Assembly: GCA_034620365.1 (NCBI GenBank)
Contig: JAQGEQ010000020.1
Coordinates: forward strand, 1 to 64,000
Length of the DNA: 64,000 bases
Source of the DNA: Pegea sp. RAD2-039
Lineage: Eukaryota > Chordata > Thaliacea > Salpida > Salpidae
Reading direction: 5' to 3'
Shown: in pieces, positions 49,740 through 61,349 of the stretch
How the letters are laid out: every line of letters starts with the position of its first letter
How positions within the stretch are numbered: position 1 is the first letter of the stretch
Translations under genes and position numbers: made by a program
The notes under the pieces: model-generated
Database searches by the model: none
Seen by the model: only the letters and a program-made list of their open reading frames with translations
What the model was told of the DNA's origin: nothing

Positions 49740-50260
49740 CGACATCTTAATAAAAAGCCTCTTATCCCAGCTTCTGTTTTGCTTTTACTTCCACCTGCTC
49801 TAACGGCTTAGCAGTATTTGGGCGACATCGCGTTTTTTTCTACATGCAAATTTTACGCGGGTGTATCACCCCGTGATATCATTTTGCCGGTGTAACCATA
49901 GTAACCAAACACCATTGTGAGGTATGTACGTGCACGAGATCACGTACACATGCAAATATTACGTTTGCCACGTCTCAGTGGGCATCGGACGACCCATCTT
50001 TACAGCCTTGAAACTGACCACTGACCACGTCATACTGATGACGTCATCCTATTTTCATATACTGTAAATGAAGTTTCAATAAGAATTTTAGACTTCGTCA
50101 ACAAACTTAGCATGACAAACTTAGCATGACTTGATTCGACGAAACTAATCACGTGACCGGCAAACTCTCGGCTTTTTGTCGCTAGCTAGTTTTATAAATT
50201 TTTAAAACGCTAAGAAATACGCCGATAAAGCGTTTTTTGCGATGACGTCACTATAAGTAC
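49740..50260. promoter_or_regulatory. Regulatory-looking island dense in palindromes
   Basis: G+C-richer island. It holds two copies of ACATGCAAAT (the POU octamer ATGCAAAT at 49844-49851 and 49950-49957), GGGTG-TAT-CACCC (49859-49871), an inverted repeat GTACGTG/CACGTAC (49926-49932 and 49941-49947), GATGACGTCATC (50037-50048), TCACGTGA (50149-50156) and TGACGTCA (50243-50250). Promoter, enhancer or a structured RNA are all possible. No ORF with homology lies in it. Confidence 0.4.
50103..50130. repeat. 14-bp exact tandem duplication
   Basis: AAACTTAGCATGAC repeated twice within the palindrome-rich island. Confidence 0.85.
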
Positions 50261-50299
50261 CGATAGTAAGGAGAAAGTGCTTGTGATGGTTATCAATAG

Positions 50300-53200
50300 T
50301 AACATATTGTAATTAATTTTAAAAAAATAAGTTGATGATTAAGTTCTCCAAGGAGATCATTACTTAGGTCCCCCAACTAACATTCCTAATTTTAAGTTAA
50401 TTAACTAAAAGCAGCAAGTTTGACATTTGACTAAATTTGTTCAAGATTTTTTGTGTGCATACAATTTGAACTCTACACTGAATGACCGTGGTTTGCTGCC
50501 CTCTTGTGTTTACTTTTTCATTTACTAAAATTCGAATCACTTGCCTTTAGAGTCATTTTATTTTGATTGTTTTAAACATTATTAATGGATGTTACTTTGA
50601 AACAAAACTGCCCTTTAACTGGTTACTTTTTGGTCGCGTTTTGGTTCTGGTTTATACCGCAGCATTTGATTTTCAACAATTTGTCAGATTTGATGTTATG
50701 TAGTAAAAACACTAATTTTTTTGAATCAGTTTGCTGTTTAAAACTTTCTGCAATCAATCGGAGTTTAATCTGTAGTTGGTTTCAAATTCGATCATACAAA
50801 AACTTAGCAATAAATTTAAATTATTCTTCGATTGTTCTCGGCCGGAAATTTTAAATATTTAAAATCATTTTTTAAAAATTCGAAAATATTTTCTCAAATT
50901 TTGAGTTTATTTTTTAATTAAGTAATGAAAATCAGTTATATAATTAAAATTTGGTTTAAATATACAGATTAAATTGCTCAAATACTAAACATTCCAAACA
51001 AATAAAACATTTAAATTTATTTTATTAAAAAAAGTTAATTCCTTTCGAACAGATAAGGTTCTTAAGATGAATATTATCAATAATTTATGTTTAGTTTATA
51101 TATTTATTAAAATTTATTTTGTTGAATAAATCAACTTTAGACTTCAACTATTAATTCGATCAAACAATTTTCAATAAAAATAATTTCAAAGCTAAAACTT
51201 ACAGCCGTAAAAGGAATATTTCTGCGAAACACTCAAGCTAAAAAGATTTGATCTCTTGTTTTCAAAGTAATATAATCAAAAGTTAATCTACTATCCGGAG
51301 AATCTTTTTTATTATTAATTATGGTTATGTTACAAGAGCATGCCGCCAAGAATTAAACTTGCATCTAATAGTTATGCAAAGAAATTCACTTTTATCAGTT
51401 TGAAAAAGTCTTTATCAATTAAAATCAACTTCACGTTTATACTTCAATCCATTTTCGTTAGCAGCTACCATTTGGTTGCCATCAGCAACAACAGTAGCTC
51501 ATGGCTGTCAAACACGTGATCTAGGCGATAAACTACTTCAAGCAACAGCTACGATCATAAGTCCTTTTCTCATTATTGTATAGAAAAAGAAGCCATTTGA
51601 ATTGATTCTAAATTTCCGATATTTCAAATTTAATTTGCCATTCCGGAAGTAATAGAAATTGCAGCAATACACTTCAAGCATTTAACAAGAACTCAAAATC
51701 TGATTTCCAGGTGGCAAGATTTGCTTCAACTTTTCCCAAGACACTTTTTGAAGTTTTGGTAGCAATTTGAATGTCAATATCTCAAATCTAAACAAAAGTC
51801 AAAGTAAAGATCAAATTTTAAACATTTTACTTTAAAAAAACTTGTTTACTTTTAAAATAACTTTACATATTCCGCTGCAATTGATGAAAATCGATTGATA
51901 AATTTCTACAAATTTTTCCTTCTTACAAATGCTATGGTAATTAAAAGTTAAGTAATTAACTATAAGTTTACTTGAAAATTAAACAATTGGTAATACGAGT
52001 TTAAAGTAATTTATTTTTAAGTTTTAAGAGAATTTAATTATCATAAAATTTGTAGAATTACCAAGAAACATTTTTAGTTTGTTTCAGAGCATAACAAATT
52101 AAGTACTTATAAAACAGCTGATATTGTTTATGGGCAATATAAGGTGTAAATATGTTTACTAAGAATTTTTTGTTATCAAAAGTTGTACGCGTAAAAAGAT
52201 TACAAAACAATCAAAGCATAATAAAGATGTCAAAACGACCTTCAGAAGCTTATTAGTTAACTGTTCGCAAACAAACCAATAACTAAACACTGTTGCATAT
52301 CAACTACTGACGTATTAAAGGTATGACGTTTTTCCAAGTTAAATGTTGATGTTATATGATCAAAATAATAAAGCATTTAAAAGGTAATGCAAGTGAGAAA
52401 AAATTTACGACAAATTTTCCATTATGCATCCAAATAAAAAATAAATGTTTAAGAATAAACAATTTGGTCGAATTTAAACTTTTAAATAAATATTAACTGA
52501 TTATATAAACATAAACTGAAAAATACTATTTGAGATTTGAGCAAATTTAACTCGTCAGTAAGTACTCATTCTGCCAGCTTTAATTAACAAACAATTTAAG
52601 ATAATTTAATTTATGATTCGTATAATTAGACAATTAAATAAATGTCTGTATTTCGGTCTTTGAGTAGATATATTTGCCAAACAAAACTTGCATTATTTAA
52701 TTAGCACTGTGTAGTTATTTGCTATATCGTCACCTGTTGCTTACAATGGAAAAATTTTCAAAATCATTTAAATGCAAACAAAAATTCGACTTCTGTCAAA
52801 AACATTTCAAAGTTGGTTTGGGAAAATTGTGATTAAGGAAGAAATACTTTTGTGTAGCCTGTGTATCGATAAGAATATTATGATAAAAAATCTATTACAA
52901 TAACAGATTTTACAAATTGTGCCATAGTTGAATTTTTAAAACTTATTTTTGTGATAATTTTTATTAATCCAAATATTATTTAATAAATTCAAATTGAAAC
53001 TATTTTCAGTAGCAATAAGTTTCGAAGGTTAGGAGAAGATATTTGTACCACATTATTTTATAGCTGGACTAGTTTTATAACTATAAGACATTGTTATCTG
53101 TTTAATACTATTTCGAAGTAAATTTAATTATAAAGATAAATTTTGCATCAACAAGTTTCTTAGACAATCTTATCATTATCACAAACAAATTTTTAATAAA

Positions 53201-56200
53201 GTTTAAATTAATTTTCCTTTCAAACCGAGATTGGTAAACAGAGAAAAGTTTTCTCTGAGGTTTGGAATTTGAGAAATTAAAAAGGCATCTTGCACCTGAT
53301 ATTTTATGAATTAAACTTTAATTGAATGACGTTTAGAAGCTACATATGGTTTCAGCTGTCATAAAAATTAACCAAAGCTAGAATTTCCAGAATAATAAAC
53401 ATTAGTTTAGTTTTACTTAATTTACTTGTTTACAGTTGTGATGTTTCAATGACAACTGATTTCATGAAATGAATAAATATCTCCTTTTAATCGTGAATAA
53501 ATTTTATTTTAGTAATTAATTAATTAATGACACTTCTTTTGCAAATAAGCTGATTTTTTTGTACATCTTTAACAAATTAGTGAGTTACATTAGCTAATTG
53601 CTCAAGTATTTCATCTCTTGGCAAATTAAGAGAAAAAAACCAAACATTTTACTATTAAATTGTTTTTCTTTTTGAGGCACAAACTTAAGTTTTAACAATG
53701 AACAAATGAGTGATTATTCAAAAGAATGTTGAAAGACTTGTAATTTATGGTTTGAATGAAGCAGGCTTTCACTTTTCCACGAAAGAACTTTGCTTTTATG
53801 GAAAAACAATTTTTCGTAACACGTTGTACCGCCCCAGCATTTATATCATATTTTAGTATATTTATGACTAAATTAGAATATCTAATTTGACAGACCCTAA
53901 CTTTTCACTTTACATCAAGTTTATTTTTTTACATACTATTTTAAAAGTTATAGAAAATTAATTTTTAAAACTTTTAATGTATTGAGAAAACTTAAACTTG
54001 ATTAAAAACTGATTTGTATCAAAAGCAATTTTGATAATAAAATTGTAACTTCTTTTGCCTACTAATTTATCAGTATGTTTAAAAACTTTAAGATGTATCT
54101 GCAACCAATCAGCGAAAACACGTGAGCCAACCATTACAACACTCAACATGTGACTTTGTTTTTCAACACCAAAATTTTGAAAACTCATATGTGATGTTAC
54201 AACTCAGCACATGTAAACACTAAAAGATAAAATTATTTCCTCAATTTTAATCATCTAATCATATTCAACAGACGTTTTTTTTTGAAATTACTGCTCAACC
54301 TACTACTATTTAGTTGACAATTAGTTTTTATTTAACCTTTTCATAAACGATTAATTTAATTAGAAGAAAACCATTTAAACAGCTGTATGATAAATATTTT
54401 TTAGACTAATTTAATATTTGCAAATAAAGAATTAATAAATCTTATTTTACAAATTGAATATGGTTTTGATGAAGAAAACTTAACTTAATAGAAATTAAAA
54501 TATTTATAATGACGCTAATTTAATTTATTGAATATTTATTTTGGCAAAAATAATTTTTTGTTTTAAAACTCCAATTACAAATAAAGTGAACTTTTCTGTG
54601 AATTAAATCTTATTTTAATTTTTGAAACGTCAGAATACAAACTAATGCTGCAAATTTAGCTGTGGTTGAGAAGTTGTTGACATAATCTTTCTGCAATGGG
54701 CTTTTTAACTTACTTCATACAAGCAAATTGCTTGTTCATTTAGGATTATTGTAAAAATAATGATCAACGTTATTTCAAAGTATCCAACATGTTTAAACAT
54801 ATGTTACTGCCATTTTTACAGTGTGATGTTCTTATATTATAATAATATCTGTAATTAAACAAAGCTAATGTATAATTAACTTAAAAGATTTGATGCTTAT
54901 AACTTAAGGACTAAAAAATTTAGTGAAAGATTCATTTTTAACATTCTGTTAATGAAACAAAAAGATTTTTAGCAATTTTATGAGCTTCAGCAATAACAGA
55001 AAAAAGAAAATAATGTTTTAAGTGTTTGATTTTATTAAATAAATAATAATGTTAAATTTAAGAGAAAAATTTGTAAAATTTTAACCACCTGAGTTGAAAC
55101 ATTCAAAGATTTTTATACTTTTAAAATGCTGAAGGATACCCATTATTTACTATTCACTACAAACGTAATTGTTTTAAAAAGTTAGCAGTCTACACTTAAT
55201 GAGTGCGGTTATCTTCGAAAAGTATAACGTCATAAGCGGGTTTGAACCCAAGCACCCTCTTCAAAGCAGGTTACCAGAAGAAAAACAGGTGAATAAGTCT
55301 AACAAGAAACTCCAAATATTCAGACTTTTGATATATTCTTTTATCAACGTTTACAAGTTTCTATACAGCAACATCAAAAACATCTACAAGACTTGACACG
55401 CTTTTATAAACAAAATAATAAGTTGGCAGTAAAACAATTTACAAAATTATCTAAAGATTAACTTGTTGATGACTTGTTTAAAAGCTGAGTGATAAAAACG
55501 TTTTTAAACTTAACTTGTTATTCTGTCTGTTTTGAAATATTTCTCCAAATGTTTTTGTTGTTGGTAAACAAGTTTTTGTCCATTGACGTTATAAGCGGTT
55601 AATAAACACAACAAGTTCACCATAACTACGTTAGCACTTGATCAAATTTCATGTATTACTTTATCAACTAATTGAAACGAACAAAACAACCTTTGTATCA
55701 AATGAGATATGTAAAAATGTTGATCAATTTTTACAAAATTACCCATCACCATTTTTTAATGATTCTAAATTTTAAATAAAGAATTTTTTGGAGTATCTAA
55801 AAAGATAAAGATCCTCGAAAAACCAAAACTTCTGTTTGCTGCAACTAGCTTATGAAAATAATAAGTATTGTTAAGGGTTGCATTAGTTGATGTTTAGAGT
55901 TTTATGGAATATTACTTGGAAAATAATAACTTTAGAGTTTTGTTGGAAAACATAAATGTGGTTAATTCAATTAGGCGTATAATCATCTGACTTTAATTTT
56001 CTTGATATTTTCACACAACCGCATCTATTCATTGAAGCATAACTTAAATTTTTAACTTCATGAGTTGTGATTATCACATCAACGAACAAATAAAGAATTT
56101 TTATTGGTTATGGCAAAGGAGGTGTTTGCCATACGATGCTCTATGTTTACAAGAGTTAATTCTACAACTGTGTTGTTCAATAACTTCTCATCAATCTCTC

Positions 56201-59200
56201 CTATCCTCTTCCAATCAACAGTTTTCTTTGTTTAAGAGTTCAGAAGACCACGTGATCGTGGCTGTAGTGTTTTGAACGAAACCTATAAGCTTTAAAGAGA
56301 ATTTAAGTTATTCAAACAATTTACTTTTGCTTGCAGCAATCAAAACAAAACCTTGAATGTTGAGAGCATCGTATACATGATTGTTCTTAATTACAAGTTA
56401 ATGTAGCTTACTACCTCGTATTAAATTACCAATCTTAAAACATTTCAACAAGTAATTCAAGTGAAAACCCCTTACTGTTATACTTATCAACATCTATTGC
56501 AAATAAACAATTATATTTTAAAAGCATTAAAAGTTTGAGAAATTAATTTATTTTATTTTTACAAGGCAAGGACTAAAGTTAGTATTGTTCAAATGGCAAA
56601 TTATATGGTTTCCGTAAGCAATTGTAGATTCAATCTAAATGAATTTTTATAAAGTAAAATTGTCTGCTTTAAGCACTCAACAATTATGATAGATATGAAT
56701 TGTAAGATTATTATACTCTAGGCATAATACTTATCCACTTTTTAGGTTGCAATATCCGGCAATATAAGGCTTGTTAGACTAAATTTGCAATTTATTTAAA
56801 AGATAAGAAGCAGTGAAATACTTTGCAGAACTTAATAGAAGAAAAAAATCATTTGCTCGAACCTTAGAGTTAAAACCTTTGTTATTTTAAAGCCTCTTTG
56901 TTAAAATTTGAAAACAAATCAAATTAACATTCCAATGATAAGTTTCAATAGGAATTTAAACTGAAAAAGATCAGGAATATTTGAGTTAGTTGTCATAATT
57001 ATGTTGATGTACTACCAAAAACTAAATTCACTGATAGTAAGTTCAAGTAACTTGTCAAAACATTTTTCATTTTAGTATAGATATTTTCAAGCTGTAAAGT
57101 TTGTGGAAATCTGTTATTCATTTATTCTGATTCTAACTAGCAATAAAGGTTTGATGGTCTTATCAACAAATAAGCTCTTGTTAAATAAGTTTGTACTTAA
57201 ATGATAAGAATTATAGCAATTTGTTTTTATCACAATTTTGTTTTTTTTCCACTATCATAAGTAAAAACAATACATCTGGTTAATTGTTGGGATTTGACTT
57301 TAATCTTTATAGAAAAGATTTAAACTTTACGTTTTAAAGTTTGACAAAAAGTATTATTTTAAGTCTAAAAGCAACCAACAAAGTATTCCATCGATCGTTT
57401 TAAGTCAAACACAATCTTATAGTTAGGAAAATTAATTGTTAAAGGTTTTCATATTGATTGTTGTGAAACTTAACATGGTTTAAGCAGAACAAGCAAATTT
57501 ATTTGTAACTTGACACCATACAACTTACATCATTTTCAGGAAGTGCTTTTCATGCGAAGCTTGAAGAAAATAAAATATCAGAAGATCTGATTGGTTAGCA
57601 TCACGAGGTGCATATCAAGTCATGGGTTTTTAGTATACCAAAGAAATAAACAAGTGTAATAAAAAGCATGCTGATTATTGACTGAGATGAATTGAGATGG
57701 ATTCTTGTCATTTCTTATGAGTAAACACAAAACAACTTAGATAGATTTAACATAAACTTCCTTAGAGTTAAATTCAAGCACATTTTTACGGTAAATCAGA
57801 CGATTATGAAATTATAATTTGGTGTGTGATTACAATTGCCAGGTAATCAATTTTACATTCTTTATAACAAGACATTTTCAGTAAAAACCCACGTGCTTTT
57901 TTACAATACAATCTTGGCTTGTTGCAATTAAACGCTGGAGTACTTACTTCAGAAACAAAAGTTTCTTTGAAGCAAAACATATCTAAATGAAAAGTAATTA
58001 TGTAAGAAAATTGATGAGGCGAGTAAATACGCATTTAAGTGTTGAAACGATGTTTTTGAAGATAAAGTCAGTAAACTTGTTGTGAAAATACTGTCATATG
58101 ATTTATCTACCTTCCTGTTTTTCTAATTTATTATTACACTGATGCAATTTTAGTGTTTTACTATAGATAGACGGCGTTTAAGTGAAATATTAAACGATCA
58201 AAACAAACTCACAGCTTACTGGAAACTCACACAGTATCTAACTTTGAAGGCATAGTGTAAAAAACAGGAAACAACACTTACAATACTATTGGCGCGAAAA
58301 CCATTGCAAGATAAAGTGTAGTGTGTGGTATGGAACAAACTTATAGATATGCTGCATAGTATATTTTCTAAATTTATAAATATTTTGCTAAAGATAGCAA
58401 ACAAGAGACACGTTGCAAACTCCTTTAATTGTTTATCAGTTAAAGTATTTTAGCTATGTTTTAAAACTAGCAGTTGCTGTAAAAGTAGTGGTGGCTAGTT
58501 GCTTGCTGCAACAAATGTTGATTAGAAGCAATGACTTCTAAAAGTTATCAGCAAGCGTTACTAAAAGGTTTCAATGATTTTTTTATCCATTCCTTATGAG
58601 AATTTGGAATACAACTCAATGAAAAGTTGTAGTTAGAAACATCAACTTTAAGTAAAGAAATAAACTAAAATTAAAACCATCATAACTTCAAAAATCTTAA
58701 CTTTTAAAAGAATTTTGTAAATCTTTAATTAAAAAGTTTTGATTGTGATACAATTAAGAATATTCAGTTTATATTTTCCAAAGTTTAACAATAACTAAGA
58801 CCAATTAGACTGAAAATGTGTTTTCATGTAAATAATAAAAAGTTCAAAAATCTTGTTAGAAAATTTCATACTCCAAAACAATTTAATTTAAAAGCGTTGA
58901 AACAAAAGCTGCAGTTGTAGTAATTAACTCACCAGAACAATTTACTTCTTAAAGATAGTAAATACTATAGTAAATAGTTTACTACTTCATGTCAATGATT
59001 GTCGCTGATTTCATTTGTTATCAAGTTCTATTTTAACTTAAGCGTTTTTAACCTTTTCTGTTAAGTTTAAACATAACCATTTCTCATGTATTTTTAAACT
59101 TAAAAGCTTGAGTATAACTTTAAGAGTAAGTTTCATTGAAACTTTTCTTTTAAACTTAATGATCGTTTCAATATGACAATAGTTTTTAAAATTTTTTTTT

Positions 59201-60900
59201 TAAAGTTTAAGCCCTTTGAGCTTTTATTATGCTAAGCGTTAAAAACATTCCTTTGGTGTTGTTCAGAATTATATGAATTTTATCATAAAATCAAATATAT
59301 TTGTGAAAAATAATCTGAATTGAGGTTTTAAGCTTCGTATACTGAATAGCAAATTATTACATAAAGAGTCATTTAATGAAGTATCAACAAAAATATCCAA
59401 AATTTATTTAAATAATGAAATTCTGTGAAAAAATACTTTTTTACTGTATAGTTCTCAAGAAGCTTATCGATTCGCACTCAAGCTAGTAAGATAAGAATTG
59501 TGAGAACGACGCCAACATCAAAAATGACAAAAAATTTGGAGATTAAGGGTGGCAGTAACAACTAAAAGCTCTTGAACTGATTTTCATTAACATGTAAAGT
59601 TGTTTAAATGACAGGTATCAAAAAATCAATTTTCATGTTTCTTAAGAACAATAAATAATATTTGATAAAGTATAACCGAATATAGGCATGCTTCACTACT
59701 TTTTAGAATTATAATTATGAGGCTCTCTATAGGATACAATGTTATGCTTATGTTTGCTGCAAAACAGATTAACTTAACAAGTTTTTCTATTTAGCAAAAT
59801 ATTTATTGTAGTCAACAATTCCAACAATTTTTATTATCTAATAAATATTTTTGTTTATTCTTAACTCTCATAAATTGGTTGCTTATTTCATAAACAAAAT
59901 TCAAAACTGCTTTTATAGTATCATCGTAATATTGTGAAAATTACGAGTTCTTTTATCAAAATAAAGCTTATGTTGATAGAAAATGTAAAACATTTTAAAC
60001 ATGTTTTGGACATCTTCATATGTTATCAATTCTATCATAATTTTTTTTTTAATTACAAAAATATTAGAAATTTCAAGATTTTTCATTTGATAATTACAAG
60101 AAAGAGATTTTCTAATTTTAACTTTTTATTCTATTTCTTCATTAAATAAATAATGTAAAGAATTGAATTTTGAAGTTATGTAAAAATCTAATTAAATCAT
60201 TTGTTTCATTTTGTTATTGCTGGTTATAGTAGATATTAATTTTACATTTTTAACATTTATAAAATAAAATCTAATTTTCAATTTGAGTTCATTACTAAAA
60301 CCTTTAATTAAAGGTAAAACACCATTTAAGTTGAAGAATAAAAACTACTTTATCATATTTTACAGAAAATATGTAAAAATATGTAAAACGCAGTAAATCA
60401 GTTTTTTTTGTATAAAATTCGTTTAATAGAATATCTGATCAATCTTGATAAAATTTACATCAGAAAATTTTAATTATAAATAGAGCTAAGGCAGAATACA
60501 AAGACGTATCAATGTTATAAAGTTGAGCTTACGGATTTAAATCAAGTATTTTATGTTAAAGCGCATACCAAATATTTAAAGATTGTTAAATTCACAATTG
60601 TGATTAAAAAATACAATTTGAAAAAAGGTTTTTGAAGTTATGAGATTGAAACAATGTTAAAACTTGTTCTATTATAATGTAACTTATTTAAAACTAGTTG
60701 TAAAGATTTCTTGAAGTTAGCTGATTAATGGTGGTTTTTAGTTTGCATGCGATTTTTGGCAAAAGATTAAGCATTGGATGATATCAAGAAGAGATAGGAT
60801 TAAGGAAACCAACTTTTTAGAAATGTCATTAAAAAACCTACCATGAAATTACACTGTTAACTTAACCAAGCAGTTTATAGAAATCACCTTCCAAAAAATC
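50300..60900. other. 10.6-kb gene-poor region
   Basis: AT-rich. Frames at 50585-50854, 53958-54188, 56060-56275 and 57804-58034 show no domain or family resemblance. Isolated CACGTG sites lie at 51513, 54119, 56249 and 57890. TAAT-type simple sequence occurs near 53516-53531. Confidence 0.45.
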
Positions 60901-60924
60901 ATCTTTTATTCCCCATCTTTACTT

Positions 60925-61309
60925 TCGCAAGGCGGGAAGTTAAAAGAGTCACGTGACGTATTAGTCAAACAAGACAAGAACTCAAATGAACTCAATGAGC
61001 AGTGGGCAACTTTGTTTTGACAAAATCGGGTCTGCAAATTACTTGCTGAAAAATCTGCTTTGTTTATTCCATGGCTTTTATCATTTATGTGATTCAGCGG
61101 GGTTTTTATGATAACTCCGAAAGAATCTCAGCTCGGAAAGCAAACAGAAACACACGATTTTTGATTAGTCAACTCCTCAGAGAACTTTTTCTCTTCTTCA
61201 CTCCGGAGAAACACAAAAAGGGAGAAAAAAGCACGTTGTTGTGATTCTGTTGTTTTGTTGTCATGTTTGGGAGTTCCCGAAGTGAATCTCATACAGATGG
61301 TTCAATCTG
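60925..61309 (+). promoter_or_regulatory. Promoter-like island and possible first exon
   Basis: The island starts with GGCGGGAA (60931-60938, E2F-like), then TCACGTGACGTA (60949-60960) and CTCCGGAG (61201-61208). Downstream, an ATG at 61263 opens 15 codons (MFGSSRSESHTDGSI) and runs into CTG|GTGAAA at 61309/61310, a plausible splice donor, before the frame closes. This could be the 5' end of a gene whose next exon lies in or beyond the last 2.7 kb, but no such exon is recognised. Confidence 0.3.
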
Positions 61310-61349
61310 GTGAAAAGAGAGAAGATTTTAAATAAGCTGCAAAGCAAAA

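Noticed and set aside
55230..55260. GGGTTTGAACCC, on the minus strand GGTTCAAACCC, which fits a tRNA B box
   Set aside because: The bases around it do not form a T stem of five pairs and no D arm, anticodon arm or acceptor stem can be built, so it is not a tRNA gene.
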